DNA of 56,356 nucleotides. It comes from Phenylobacterium sp. (lineage in GTDB: Bacteria; Pseudomonadota; Alphaproteobacteria; Caulobacterales; Caulobacteraceae). Of the stretch, positions 15,159 to 24,752 are shown piece after piece. The translations under genes were made by a program, and so were the position numbers. Positions within the stretch are counted from its first letter, which is position 1. Each line of letters starts with the position of its first letter. The DNA lies in assembly GCF_030645195.1 (NCBI RefSeq), contig NZ_JAUSLW010000194.1, forward strand, positions 1 through 56,356. Direction: 5' to 3'. The notes beneath the pieces were generated by a model that searched no databases, was not told the origin of the DNA, and worked only from the letters and a program-made list of their open reading frames with translations.

Positions 15159-15893
15159 ATGTACGGAATTCTCTGCGCGACGCCTGAGGAGCTAACGGCG
15201 CTTCAGGCGCGGCTGAAGGTGACCTCGACGCCGGTGACCTACGGCCCGACCCAGGTCTGGACCGGCGAGCACCAGGGCCAGGCCTTCGCGCTCGCCCTGG
15301 CCGGGATGGGCAAGGTCAATGCGGCGGCGGCGGCCACCCTGCTGCTGGCGGTGTTCCACGCCAACGTGCTGATCTTCGCCGGCGTGGCCGGAGGGCTGAA
15401 CCCGGCGCTGGGGGTCGGATCGGTGCTGCTGGCGCAGCGGCTGGACATCCACGACTACGGCCATGTCTTCGAGGGCGCCTTCACCCCGACGCGCTCCGGC
15501 GAGATGCCGATCGGGGCGCCGCGGCTGACGGCCCTGACACCGGTAGCGCCCCAGGTGGCGGCCAACCTGGCGCGGCTGCGGGACGCGGTGGCGGGCGAAC
15601 TTGGCCATACCATCGCGCTGGGCGGCGTGGTGACCGCCGACTATTTCCTCAACTGCGCGGTGACCCGCGACAGGCTGCACGCGACCTTCGCCGCCGACGC
15701 CATCGACATGGAGTCAGGCGCGGTGGACCAGGTGGCCCTGGCCTGGGGCCGGCCGCTCTATGTGATCCGCACGCTCTCGGACCTGGCCGGGGCCGAGAGC
15801 CACATGAGCTATCTGGAGATGGCGCAGATGGCCGCCGACAACTCGGCCCTCTGCGTGCCGGCCCTCCTGGCGATCCTCGCCGACTCCGGCTAA
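15159..15893 (+). CDS. mtnN: 5'-methylthioadenosine/S-adenosylhomocysteine nucleosidase
   Basis: Hydrolyses the glycosidic bond of methylthioadenosine and S-adenosylhomocysteine, clearing by-products of SAM-dependent reactions and polyamine synthesis. The 244-residue protein has the N-terminal TPEELTAL (general acid Glu region), GMGKVNAAAA and GVAGGLNPAL phosphate-loop segments. The substrate motif AIDMESGAVDQVALAWG and the catalytic Asp in IRTLSDLAG are intact. These are the family's diagnostic residues, so activity is likely. It could instead be a related purine nucleosidase with narrower specificity. The ATG lies 57 bases from the divergent GNAT start; rmuC follows after 10 bases and is probably co-transcribed. 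Confidence 0.85.
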   Translation: MYGILCATPEELTALQARLKVTSTPVTYGPTQVWTGEHQGQAFALALAGMGKVNAAAAATLLLAVFHANVLIFAGVAGGLNPALGVGSVLLAQRLDIHDYGHVFEGAFTPTRSGEMPIGAPRLTALTPVAPQVAANLARLRDAVAGELGHTIALGGVVTADYFLNCAVTRDRLHATFAADAIDMESGAVDQVALAWGRPLYVIRTLSDLAGAESHMSYLEMAQMAADNSALCVPALLAILADSG

Positions 15894-15903
15894 AGAACGG
15901 AGC

Positions 15904-17172
15904 ATGAACTCGCTCCTGATCCTGCTCATCGTCGCCCTCGTGGCCGCGGCTATCGGCTTCACCTGGGCCCTGATGGAGCGCGGCCGCGCCAATCGGGCCG
16001 AGGCGCGCGCCTGGGACCTGCAGGATTCGGCCTCGCGGCTGAAGCTGATCGAGGAGCAGGGCGGGCGCAACGCCGCCATCATCCAGGCCGAGGCCGCCAG
16101 CGCCATCGCCGAACAGGTGCTCAAGCGGGCCGACGAGACCTTCCACAATCGCGAGCAGCTCGCCCAGGCGCGCCTGGAGGCCCAGCTCAAGCCGGTGGCC
16201 GAGAGCCTGGCCAAGTTCCAGGAACAGGTCGTCGCGGTGGAGAAGACCCGCGCCGAGGAGACCGGGGGGCTGAAGGCCCAGATCAGCCAGCTGCTGCTGG
16301 CCTCCACCGCCACCCAGGAGGAGGCCCGCAAGCTGTCGGCCGCCCTGCGGCGGGGGGCCGGCGTCCAGGGCCGCTGGGGCGAGCAGACCCTGCGCAACGT
16401 CCTGGAGGCCGCGGGCCTGCACAACCGCTACGATTTCGACGAGCAGACCTCCACCGACACCGAGGAGGGCCGCCGGCGGCCCGACGTCACCGTGCGCCTG
16501 CCGGGCGGGGCGGTGTTCGTCATCGACGCCAAGTGCTCGCTGAACGCCTTCCTCGACGCCCAGGACGCCACCGACGAGGCGATCCGCGAGGCCTGTTACG
16601 TGCGCCATACCCAGAGCGTGCGGGCCCACATGGTCGGCCTGTCGGGCAAGACCTACTGGGACCAGTTCAACCAGGGCTCGCCGGACTTCGTGGCCATGTT
16701 CATCCCCGGCGACAGCTTCCTGGCCGCGGCCCTGGAGCGGGCGCCCGAGCTGATGACCGAGGCCATGGACAAGCGGGTGCTGGTGGTGACCCCCACCACG
16801 CTGTTCGCGCTATGCAAGGCCGTGGTCTATGGCTGGCGGGTGGAGGAGCAGGCGGCTAACGCCCAGGAGATCTCCAAGCTGGGGCGCGAGCTCTACAAGC
16901 GCCTGTCGGTGATGGGCGGCCACGCGGCCTCGGTGGGCAAGGCCCTGGAGGCCGCCGTCGGGCGCTACAACTCCTTCGTCGGCTCCCTGGAGACCCAGGT
17001 GATGACCCAGGCCCGCCGCTTCGAGGACCTGAAGGTGGATCACGAGGGCCGCGAGATGCCCGAACTGGGGCCCGTGGAGACCGGGATCCGGCCCCTGACC
17101 AAGCTCGCCCACGAGCCGCAGGAGGAGGATGCGCCGCCGCCCGTCGCCGCCTTGACGCTAAAGGGCCGCTGA
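15904..17172 (+). CDS. rmuC: RmuC family DNA recombination-limiting protein
   Basis: Predicted nuclease-like protein that limits recombination between inverted repeats. The 422-residue protein has an N-terminal membrane helix (residues 3-22, LLILLIVALVAAAIGFTWAL), a long coiled coil to about residue 150, and the RmuC domain. That domain contains GVQGRWGEQTLRNVLE, the PDVTVRLPGG..FVIDAKCSL segment (a PD-(D/E)xK-like active site) and GDSFLAAALERAP. A C-terminal extension after residue 395 is disordered and acidic. GGAGC directly precedes the ATG. def follows after 15 bases. Confidence 0.92.
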   Translation: MNSLLILLIVALVAAAIGFTWALMERGRANRAEARAWDLQDSASRLKLIEEQGGRNAAIIQAEAASAIAEQVLKRADETFHNREQLAQARLEAQLKPVAESLAKFQEQVVAVEKTRAEETGGLKAQISQLLLASTATQEEARKLSAALRRGAGVQGRWGEQTLRNVLEAAGLHNRYDFDEQTSTDTEEGRRRPDVTVRLPGGAVFVIDAKCSLNAFLDAQDATDEAIREACYVRHTQSVRAHMVGLSGKTYWDQFNQGSPDFVAMFIPGDSFLAAALERAPELMTEAMDKRVLVVTPTTLFALCKAVVYGWRVEEQAANAQEISKLGRELYKRLSVMGGHAASVGKALEAAVGRYNSFVGSLETQVMTQARRFEDLKVDHEGREMPELGPVETGIRPLTKLAHEPQEEDAPPPVAALTLKGR

Positions 17173-17187
17173 CCTACCTGAAAACCC

Positions 17188-17697
17188 ATGGCCATACGTG
17201 ACATCCTCGTCGTTCCCGACCCCGTGCTGAAGCAGGTCTCCACCCCGGTCGAGGTGGTGGACGATGCGCTGCGCGCCCTGATGGACGACATGCTGGAGAC
17301 CATGTACGCGGCGCCCGGCATCGGCCTGGCGGCGATCCAGATCGGCGTGCCCAAGCAGGTGATCGTCATGGACCTGGCCCGCCCCGAGGAGCCGCCGCAG
17401 CCGCAGTATTTCGTGAACCCGGAGATCCTCTGGGCCTCGGAGGACACCGCCCCCTACGAGGAGGGCTGCCTGTCGGTGCCCGACATCTATGACGAGGTGG
17501 AGCGGCCGGCCCGGGTGAAGCTGAAGTACCTGAACTATCAGGGGCAGGAGGTCGTCGAGGACGCCGAGGGCCTCTACGCCGTCTGCATCCAGCACGAGAT
17601 GGACCACCTGAAGGGCGTGCTGTTCATCGACTACCTCTCGCGCCTGAAGCGCGATCGGGCGGTGGCCAAGGTGAAGAAACAGGTCCGGGCCGCCTAG
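17188..17697 (+). CDS. def: Peptide deformylase
   Basis: Removes the formyl group from the initiator Met of nascent proteins. The 169-residue enzyme has all three catalytic motifs: [10 protein letters not shown] near residue 46, EGCLS at 92-96 (Cys94 metal ligand) and HEMDH at 136-140 (His136 and His140 ligands, Glu137 catalytic). The C-terminal tail after residue 160 is short and basic. In many bacteria def is next to fmt; here fmt is about 1.6 kb further on, with a regulator and a small lipoprotein gene in between. Confidence 0.95.
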   Translation: MAIRDILVVPDPVLKQVSTPVEVVDDALRALMDDMLETMYAAPGIGLAAIQIGVPKQVIVMDLARPEEPPQPQYFVNPEILWASEDTAPYEEGCLSVPDIYDEVERPARVKLKYLNYQGQEVVEDAEGLYAVCIQHEMDHLKGVLFIDYLSRLKRDRAVAKVKKQVRAA

Positions 17698-17961
17698 GCC
17701 CTCGTGAGGGGCCCGCCCGCGCGGGAGGGGACGAACAGAGTCTGATTAGACCTGTCGCCCCGACCAGACCCCCCCCGGGGCCCGGTCCCGACAAACCCGA
17801 TAACCCTTTCCAGAGCCGCGGTTTGTTCGGTCGCCAACGCGGACCGGTAAGCGCACCGGACCTGCGCATTCCGATAGCAGGGAGCCTAACATGGGGGGAT
17901 GGCGTTTTCTGGTACGGCGCCCGCCGCATAACCCATTTTGAGTGAGCACCCCGCGGGGATC
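17698..17961. other. Intergenic region after def, no gene seen
   Basis: These 264 bases hold no convincing coding frame. Just after the def stop is a GC-rich pairing CCCTC/GAGGGG that may help end def transcription, though no T-run follows. A short dyad CCGGT-AAGCGC-ACCGG lies at about 17845. No sigma-70 type promoter could be assigned with confidence for the downstream gene. Confidence 0.4.
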
Positions 17962-18843
17962 ATGACCGACGACGCGCTCCAAGGCCGGGCCTTTCCCTAC
18001 AACGCCCTGGGGGCGATGCTGGCCAAGCCTGAGCTGGATGAAGCCATGCGCCGCTCCGTGCGGGGGGCCGTGGCCTATTATGACGCCGCGCCCATCCTGC
18101 ACCGCAACGTCAAGGACGTCAGCCGCTTCCTGCTGGGGGTGGTGGCGCTCTACCTGGACGCCAGCGGGGGCCTGACCCACCGCCGCCTGCGGGAGCTGTC
18201 AGGGAAGAGCGGCATCCTCAGCGCCGGCACCGCCACGGCCGTCCTGCTCAGGCTTCAGCTCATCGGTTACGTGACGCGCGGCGAGGCGCCCAATGGCCTG
18301 CCCAGGCTCTACAAGCCCACCTCCGTCATGGCCAAGGCGTTCCGCGAGCGGATGCGGATCGAACTGGAGTCGGTGGCGCTGCTGGAACCCGGCGTCCGGA
18401 CCCTGCTGGACGATCTCGACGACGCGGAGACCTTCGGCGCCTTCATGGCGGTGATGGGCGAACAGTCCATGCAGGCCGCCGGCGCGCCCAATCACGACAT
18501 CGCCCCCTTCAATGCGCTCTCCCTTCGCTCGGCCGGACTGCTGATCCTGTTTGATCTGATGATGCGCGCCGACCGCGGCGGCCCCTATCCGCCGCAGGGG
18601 GAGGTGGAGGTTTCGGTGGCCGCCCTGGCCCGGCGTTACGAAGTCTCCCGCAGCCACGTGTTGAGCGTCCTGCGGGACATCGAGGCCGCGGGCTGGATGA
18701 CCAGGGCCGGTGTCGATGCGACCTGGGTCCTGACCCCGGCCCTGGGGGAGACCGTGCGGATCTTCTATGGGATCACCTATCTGGGCCTGATCCGGGCCGC
18801 CGAGATGGTGGCCGAGCGGCGGACCGACAGGCTGGCCGGCTAA
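17962..18843 (+). CDS. Putative regulator with two winged-helix segments
   Basis: I do not recognise a named family. The 293-residue protein has two segments that read as winged helices. One is at about residues 65-115 (LTHRRLRELSGKSGILSAGT, then a wing GYVTRGEAPNGLPRLYKPT). The other is at about 220-265 (VSVAALARRYEVSRSHVLSV, then GWMTRAGVDATWVLTP). A helical stretch of about 90 residues, rich in Leu and Met, separates them and may bind a ligand or dimerise. The second helix-turn-helix resembles MarR or GntR recognition helices. The ATG at 17962 is preferred; a TTG 24 bases earlier is the alternative. No partner gene shares an operon with it. It may be a DNA-binding regulator, but the target is unknown. 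Confidence 0.7.
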   Translation: MTDDALQGRAFPYNALGAMLAKPELDEAMRRSVRGAVAYYDAAPILHRNVKDVSRFLLGVVALYLDASGGLTHRRLRELSGKSGILSAGTATAVLLRLQLIGYVTRGEAPNGLPRLYKPTSVMAKAFRERMRIELESVALLEPGVRTLLDDLDDAETFGAFMAVMGEQSMQAAGAPNHDIAPFNALSLRSAGLLILFDLMMRADRGGPYPPQGEVEVSVAALARRYEVSRSHVLSVLRDIEAAGWMTRAGVDATWVLTPALGETVRIFYGITYLGLIRAAEMVAERRTDRLAG

Positions 18844-18851
18844 CAGGCCGC

Positions 18852-19187
18852 CTATTTCTTGGCGTCGGCCGCGGCCTTGTCGATCTTGGCGTCGGCGGTG
18901 GCGGCGGCGTCCTGGGCCTTGTCTCCGGCCTTGGCCGCGCCTTCCTTGAGTTCCGCCCCGGCGGTGGCCAGCGCCTCCTTGGCCACGGCGCCAGCCTCGG
19001 CCGCGCCTTCCTTCACGTCAGTCCCGAGGTCCTTCATCTCGGGACTGCCGGCGACCTCCTTGGTGGCCTCGCCGATCTTGGCGGCCGCGGCCTTGGCGTG
19101 TTCGCCGGTTTCCGCCTGTTCGGCCTTGGAGCAGGCGGTGAGCGCGAGGGCCGCGACGGCGAACGAGATGACGATGGCGTGGCGCAT
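18852..19187 (-). CDS. Small Ala/Lys-rich lipoprotein
   Basis: Predicted periplasm-facing lipoprotein of 111 residues. The signal peptide ends in a lipobox LTAC with Cys19 as the lipidation site (LALTACSKAEQ). The mature part is almost all Ala, Lys, Glu, Asp and Gly, in repeating units such as KEGAAEAGAVAKEAL and KEGAAKAGDKAQDAA. It should form amphipathic helices like LEA-type stress proteins or the small entericidin-like lipoproteins. GGAG lies about 12 bases upstream of the ATG. It is divergent from fmt (86 bases) and convergent with the two-winged-helix gene (8 bases). Function unknown; envelope stress protection is only a guess from composition. Confidence 0.75.
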   Translation of the reverse strand: MRHAIVISFAVAALALTACSKAEQAETGEHAKAAAAKIGEATKEVAGSPEMKDLGTDVKEGAAEAGAVAKEALATAGAELKEGAAKAGDKAQDAAATADAKIDKAAADAKK

Positions 19188-19273
19188 GGAACTTTTCTCC
19201 GAATGAGGCGTGCGGGTAACGGTCACGCTTGAGGCCGGTTCCCTATCGCCTCGCACGCCGTTAAACCCGCGCC

Positions 19274-20200
19274 ATGCGCTTGGCTTTCCTAGGAACCCCC
19301 GACTTCGCCGTCGCCTGTCTGGCGGCCCTCGTGGAGGCTGGTCACGAGATCGCGGCGGTCTACTCCCAGCCGCCGGCCCCGCGGGGGCGCGGCCAGGACC
19401 TGAAGCCCTCGCCGGCCCATGCCTACGCCCTAGCGCACGGCATTCCGGTGCGCACGCCTGTGTCCATGCGCGACCCCGCTGAGATCGCCGCCTTCGCCGA
19501 CCTGAAGCTGGACGCCGCGGTGGTGGTGGCGTTCGGCCAGATCCTGCCGCGCGAGGTGCTGGAGGCGCCCCGGCTCGGCGCCTTCAACCTGCACGCTTCC
19601 CTGCTGCCCCGCTGGCGCGGCGCGGCGCCCATCCAGCGGGCGATCATGGCCGGGGACAAGCTCACCGGCGTCGAGGTCATGCAGATGACGGAGGGCTTGG
19701 ACGAGGGTCCGGTCCTGGCCTCGGAGACCGTGCGCATTGACGCCCTGGAGACGGCAGGCAGCCTGCACGACCGGCTGGCGGCGGTGGGGGCCGATCTGCT
19801 GGTGCGCACCATGGCCGCGGTGAAGGCCGGCCAGGCCAAGGCGACGCCCCAGGCCGACGCCGGCCTGACCTACGCCAAGAAGATCCGGCCCAAGGAGGCG
19901 CGGCTGCGCTGGACCAAGCCCGCCGCCGAGATCGACCGCAAGATCCGCGGCCTCTCGCCCTTCCCGGGCGCCTGGTTCGAGCTGGCCTCGGACAGGGGTC
20001 CGGTGCGGGTGAAGGCCCTGCTGTCCCAGGTGGAGGACGGTTCTGGAGCCCCCGGACAAGTCCTCGATGAAAGACTGCTGGTGGCCTGCGGCGATGGCGC
20101 GGTGCGCCTGCTGCGGGTGCAGCGGGAGGGCCGGGGGCCGCAGGACGCCGAGGTCTTCCTGCGCGGCTTCCCGGTGGCGGCGGGGACGATAGCCCTCTGA
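19274..20200 (+). CDS. fmt: Methionyl-tRNA formyltransferase
   Basis: Formylates Met-tRNA(fMet) with 10-formyl-THF for translation initiation. The 308-residue protein opens with the Rossmann start [13 protein letters not shown]. It has the catalytic segment [20 protein letters not shown] (Asn, His and the flexible loop) and the Asp-bearing [17 protein letters not shown]. The C-terminal OB-fold from about residue 205 begins [16 protein letters not shown] and binds tRNA. The stop overlaps the truA start (TGATG), a common pairing in alphaproteobacteria. Confidence 0.95.
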   Translation: MRLAFLGTPDFAVACLAALVEAGHEIAAVYSQPPAPRGRGQDLKPSPAHAYALAHGIPVRTPVSMRDPAEIAAFADLKLDAAVVVAFGQILPREVLEAPRLGAFNLHASLLPRWRGAAPIQRAIMAGDKLTGVEVMQMTEGLDEGPVLASETVRIDALETAGSLHDRLAAVGADLLVRTMAAVKAGQAKATPQADAGLTYAKKIRPKEARLRWTKPAAEIDRKIRGLSPFPGAWFELASDRGPVRVKALLSQVEDGSGAPGQVLDERLLVACGDGAVRLLRVQREGRGPQDAEVFLRGFPVAAGTIAL

Positions 20201-20937
20201 TGCCCCGCTACCGCATGACCATCGAGTATGACGGCCGGCCCTATAAGGGTTTCCAGGCCCAGGCCGGCCTGCCGACGGTGCAGGGCTCGATCGAGCGGGC
20301 CGCGCACGCCTTCTGCGGCGAGGATGTGCGGGTCAACGCCGCGGGCCGCACCGACACCGGTGTCCATGCGCTCGCCCAGGTGATCCACATCGACCTGGAG
20401 AAGGCCTGGCGGCCGGAGGTGGTGCGCAACGCCATCAACGCCCACCTCGTGCCCGAGCCGATCTCGGTGCTGGAGGTGACGGTGGCGCCGGCCGACTGGC
20501 ACGCGCGGTTCTCGGCCACCGAGCGGCGCTATCTCTACCGCATCCTCAACCGCGAGAGCCCGCCGGCCCTGGACCGGGGCCGGGTGTGGCACGTGAGGAA
20601 GCCCCTGGACGCCCAGGCGATGCACACCGCCGCCCAGTCCCTGGTGGGCCACCACGACTTCACCACCTTTCGGGACCTGGCCTGCCAGGCCAAGTCGCCG
20701 ATGAAGACCATGGACCTGGCCACGGTCCGCCGGGAAGGCTGCGAGGTGGTGCTGGAGTTCGCCTCCCGCTCCTTCCTGCACCGGCAGGTCCGCTCCATGA
20801 CCGGGACGCTGGCCGAGGTGGGGATCGGACGCTGGACAGCGGAGGACGTGAAGCAGGCCTTGGAAGCCCGCGACCGCACAGCCTGCGGGCCGGTGGCGCC
20901 GGCCGACGGGCTGTATCTGGTGGCGGTGAAGTACTGA
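20200..20937 (+). CDS. truA: tRNA pseudouridine(38-40) synthase TruA
   Basis: Converts uridines 38-40 of the tRNA anticodon stem to pseudouridine. The 245-residue enzyme has the catalytic Asp52 in AGRTDTGVHA, the Tyr in RRYLYRIL that contacts the target base, and the C-terminal motif FLHRQVRSMTGTL. The ATG overlaps the fmt stop by one base. A large palindromic repeat starts two bases after the stop. Confidence 0.95.
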   Translation: MPRYRMTIEYDGRPYKGFQAQAGLPTVQGSIERAAHAFCGEDVRVNAAGRTDTGVHALAQVIHIDLEKAWRPEVVRNAINAHLVPEPISVLEVTVAPADWHARFSATERRYLYRILNRESPPALDRGRVWHVRKPLDAQAMHTAAQSLVGHHDFTTFRDLACQAKSPMKTMDLATVRREGCEVVLEFASRSFLHRQVRSMTGTLAEVGIGRWTAEDVKQALEARDRTACGPVAPADGLYLVAVKY

Positions 20938-20939
20938 GG

Positions 20940-21066
20940 TTTCTCCCTCCCCTTCATGGGGAGGGTGGACGAAGCGCAGCTTCGGACGGGTGGGGAATAC
21001 GGGCCAGACTTCCCCACCCCGGCCGCTATCGCGGCCTGCCCCTCCCCATGAAGGGGAGGGAGGAAA
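20940..21066. repeat. Nested palindromic intergenic repeat
   Basis: The ends form a near-perfect inverted repeat of about 25 bases (CTCCCTCCCCTTCATGGGGA at the left, its complement CCCCATGAAGGGGAGGGAGG at the right, one inserted base). A nested inverted repeat GGGTGGGGAA/TTCCCCACCC and small hairpins GAAGC-GCA-GCTTC and GGCCGC-TAT-CGCGGCC-like lie inside. The whole can fold into one long branched hairpin. It fills the space between the convergent truA and dapE genes and could terminate both. Its plan recalls the array at 9286-9436. Confidence 0.8.
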
Positions 21067-22212
21067 CTAATCCTTGAAGGCCTCGAAGTAGCGGGCGATC
21101 AGCCGCTCATAGACCGCCTGCAGCTGGCGGATCTCGGCGACGGGCGCGCGTTCGTCCACCGAGTGCATGGTCTTGCCCACCAAACCCAGCTCCACGACCG
21201 GGCACAGGGCGCGGATGAAGCGGGCGTCGGAGGTGCCGCCGGTGGTGGAGAGCTCCGGGCCCTTGCCGGTGACGTCGGCCACGGCGGCGGCCACCAGGTC
21301 GGTGAAGGGGCCAGGCTCGGTGAGGAAGGCCTCGCCGCTGATGGACGGCGTCACCACGATATTGCCCTGGAAGCCGGCCAGGGCCTCGCGGGCCTCCTGC
21401 GCGATCCAGTCGGCCAGGGCCTGGCCGGTGTGGTTGGGGTTGAAGCGGATGTTGAGCCGCCCCCGCGCGGCGGCCGGGATCACATTGGTGGCGGCGTTGC
21501 CGACATCGACGGTGGTGACCTCCAGGTTCGAGGGCTGGAAGCCCAGGAAACCGGTGTCCAGCTCGTGCTCCTGCAGGCGGGCCAGCAGGGCGATGAGGAC
21601 GGGAATGGGATTAGCCGCCCGGTGCGGATAGGCCACGTGGCCCTGGACGCCCTCCACCACGATGTCGACATTGATCGAGCCGCGGCGGCCGATCTTGATC
21701 ATGTCCCCAAAGGTCTCGGAACTGGTGGGCTCGCCCACCACGCAGTGGTCGATGATCTCGCCTTCGGCCTGCAGGGTTTGAACGACGAGCTTCGTGCCGT
21801 GGGTGGCGATCCCTTCCTCATCCCCGGTGATCAGGAAGGAGAGGGAGCCTGAGACCTGGCCCGCGTCGATGGCCCGGGCGGCGGCGGCGGCGAAGGCGGC
21901 CACGGCGCTCTTCATGTCCACCGCGCCGCGGCCGATCAGGACGCCCTCGACGATCGCCGCGGCGAAGGCCTCGGAGCTCCAGGCGCCGGCGTCGCCCACC
22001 GGCACCACGTCGGTGTGGCCGGCGAAGCAGAGGTTGGGCCGGGCGGTCCCGTAGCGGGCGTAGAGGTTCTCGATCTCGCCGAACTTCATCCGGCGGCAGG
22101 AAAAGCCCAGGCCCTCCAGGGTTTGCTGGACGATGTCCATGGCGCCGGCGTCGGCCGGGGTCACGGAGGGGCGGCGGATCAGGTCCTGGGTCAGGGCGAC
22201 GGGATCGAGCAT
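21067..22212 (-). CDS. dapE: Succinyl-diaminopimelate desuccinylase
   Basis: Zinc enzyme of the succinylase branch of lysine/meso-DAP synthesis that removes succinate from N-succinyl-LL-DAP. The 381-residue protein has the M20 metal sites FAGHTDVVPVG (His, Asp), GRGAVDMKSA (Asp), TGDEEG (catalytic Glu and ligand Glu) and the C-terminal KTMHSVDE (His). The dimerisation domain is in the middle. It is the last gene of argB-HAD-dapD-dapE, 3 bases after dapD, so both late DAP steps are made together for peptidoglycan and lysine. Confidence 0.96.
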   Translation of the reverse strand: MLDPVALTQDLIRRPSVTPADAGAMDIVQQTLEGLGFSCRRMKFGEIENLYARYGTARPNLCFAGHTDVVPVGDAGAWSSEAFAAAIVEGVLIGRGAVDMKSAVAAFAAAAARAIDAGQVSGSLSFLITGDEEGIATHGTKLVVQTLQAEGEIIDHCVVGEPTSSETFGDMIKIGRRGSINVDIVVEGVQGHVAYPHRAANPIPVLIALLARLQEHELDTGFLGFQPSNLEVTTVDVGNAATNVIPAAARGRLNIRFNPNHTGQALADWIAQEAREALAGFQGNIVVTPSISGEAFLTEPGPFTDLVAAAVADVTGKGPELSTTGGTSDARFIRALCPVVELGLVGKTMHSVDERAPVAEIRQLQAVYERLIARYFEAFKD

Positions 22213-22215
22213 GGC

Positions 22216-23045
<830 letters not shown>

Positions 23046-23046
<1 letters not shown>

Positions 23047-23708
23047 CAGGTGGGTTCCTTCAGACGCGCGGCCCCGAGGAAGGGCGCGAGCTTGGCGGTG
23101 CGGTGTTGGACGAAGGGGGCGGTGGAGGTCAGGGCGCGCGGGCCCACCAGGACGGTGGTCATGCCCAGGTCGAAGGCGGGCTTCAGGTTGCGCTCGGAGT
23201 CCTCGAAGAAGCTGGTGGCGGCCGGATCCAGGCCATGGACGTCGATCATCCTCTGGAAGCCCAGGGGATCGGGCTTGGGGGTGAAGCCGAAGGAGTGGAT
23301 GTGGAAGACGTCGTCGAACAGGTGATCCAGGCCCAGATGGGCCAGGACCCGCTCGGCGTGCCGGTCGTCGGCGTTGGTGAAGATCAGCCGGCGTCCGGGC
23401 AGGCGCTCAAGCGCCGCCAGCAGGTCGGCGTCGTGGGCCAGCAGGTCGAGGGACAGGTCGTGGAACAGGGCGTGGAAGTCGGCCGGGTCCACCCCGTGGT
23501 TCAGCATCAGGCCGTGCAGGGTCAGGCCGTGTTCGGCCAGGTATTTCTTCTGCAGGACGTAGGCCTCGTCCCGGGGCAGGCCGGTGACCTTGGCCACGAA
23601 GTCGGTCATCCGCCCCTCGACCTGGCCCATGAAGCCCGACTCCTCCGGGTAGAGGGTGTTGTCGAGATCAAACAGCCAGGTGTCGATGTGGGCGAGGTCG
23701 GGGCTCAT
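23046..23708 (-). CDS. HAD-family pyrimidine 5'-nucleotidase
   Basis: Predicted cytosolic phosphatase of the haloacid dehalogenase family, subgroup Sdt1/pyrimidine 5'-nucleotidase, which dephosphorylates nucleoside monophosphates. The 220-residue protein has motif I DLDNTLYP (nucleophile Asp), motif II IFTNADD, motif III Lys in GFTPKPDP and motif [11 protein letters not shown] helical C1-type cap follows motif I. It overlaps both neighbours (ATGA with argB upstream and with dapD downstream), so it is translated within the argB-dapDE operon. The family's DLDNTLYP signature supports nucleotidase activity; a sugar or cofactor phosphatase role is possible. Confidence 0.85.
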
Positions 23709-24619
23709 CGGGTGATGAGGGTGCCCGAGCCGTGCTCGGTGAACAGCTCCACCAGCATGGCGTGGGGCCGCCGGCCATCCAGGATGACCACGGCCTCGAC
23801 CCCGGACTCCACCGCGGCGATGGCGGTCTCCAGCTTGGGGATCATGCCGCCCGAGGCGACGCCGGTGGCGATCGCCCTCTTAGCCTCAGTGACGCTCATC
23901 TCGCGGATCAGCTCACCGTCGGCGCCGAGGACGCCGCTGACATCGGTGAGCAGCAGCATGCGCTTGGCCTTGAGCGCCCCGGCCAGGGCGCCGGCCACGG
24001 TGTCGGCGTTGATGTTGAAGGTCTGGCCCTCCTCGGAGACGCCGATGGGGGCGATCACCGGGATGTAGTCGTGGTCGGCGGAGATCAGGCCCTGGATCAG
24101 CTGGGGGTCGATGCGGGTCGGCTCGCCCACGAATCCCAGGTCGACGGCCTGTTCGATCTGGCTGCCGGGGTCCTTCTTGGTGCGCTCCACCTTCTTGACG
24201 GTGATCAGTCTGGCGTCCTTGCCCGACAGGCCCACGCCGCGCACGTCGGCCTCGGCGCCGGCGAGCGTGATCCAGTTGGCGATCTCCTTGTTGATGGCGC
24301 CCGACAGCACCATCTCGGCGACCTCCATGGTGGCCTCGTCGGTCACCCGCAGGCCGTCGACGAAGGTCGACTTGACCCCGGCCTTGTCCAGCATGCGGGA
24401 GATCTGCGGGCCGCCGCCGTGCACCACGACGGGGTGCAGGCCCAGCAGCTTCAGCAGCACGGCGTCGGCGGCGAACAGGCGGGCCACCGACTCCTGGCCC
24501 ATGGCGTGACCGCCGTACTTGATCACCACGGTCTCGCGATCGTAGCGCTGGATGTAGGGCAGGGCCTCGGCCAGCGTCTTGGCGGTGGCCCAGCCTTGCT
24601 CTTCGGGGGTCTCGGTCAC
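23705..24619 (-). CDS. argB: Acetylglutamate kinase
   Basis: Phosphorylates N-acetylglutamate, the second step of arginine synthesis. The 304-residue protein carries the amino-acid kinase motifs: [10 protein letters not shown] (phosphate loop Lys), [18 protein letters not shown] (substrate Arg region), NINADTVAG and the C-terminal [10 protein letters not shown]. The GTG at 24619 ([16 protein letters not shown]) is chosen because family similarity begins there; the frame stays open to another GTG at 24679 without recognisable sequence. The N-terminal helix resembles the arginine-sensitive, hexameric enzymes, so feedback inhibition is likely. It heads the argB-HAD-dapD-dapE operon and is divergent from the amidohydrolase. 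Confidence 0.94.
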   Translation of the reverse strand: MTETPEEQGWATAKTLAEALPYIQRYDRETVVIKYGGHAMGQESVARLFAADAVLLKLLGLHPVVVHGGGPQISRMLDKAGVKSTFVDGLRVTDEATMEVAEMVLSGAINKEIANWITLAGAEADVRGVGLSGKDARLITVKKVERTKKDPGSQIEQAVDLGFVGEPTRIDPQLIQGLISADHDYIPVIAPIGVSEEGQTFNINADTVAGALAGALKAKRMLLLTDVSGVLGADGELIREMSVTEAKRAIATGVASGGMIPKLETAIAAVESGVEAVVILDGRRPHAMLVELFTEHGSGTLITR

Positions 24620-24752
24620 GTCGCTACGCACTCCGTCGGCTCGGAGGGGTCGATTAGCCGACAAGGGCGCCCCTGTCACCTTCGCGGCGGCTCGACGGGG
24701 CGCGGCTTCGTGCTAGCGTCACCCTTCGTCTCACCCTCGAAGGTATCCCCCC

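Noticed and set aside
19205..19259. Possible third copy of the palindromic repeat (GGCGTGCG ... CCGGTTCCC ... CGCACGCC)
   Set aside because: The loop core and an outer inverted repeat are present, but the inner stem and the GGGC bulge are missing, so it does not fit the two good copies.
24620..24679. Longer argB starting at the upstream GTG
   Set aside because: The extra 20 residues show no family similarity and would overlap the likely promoter region of the divergent amidohydrolase.
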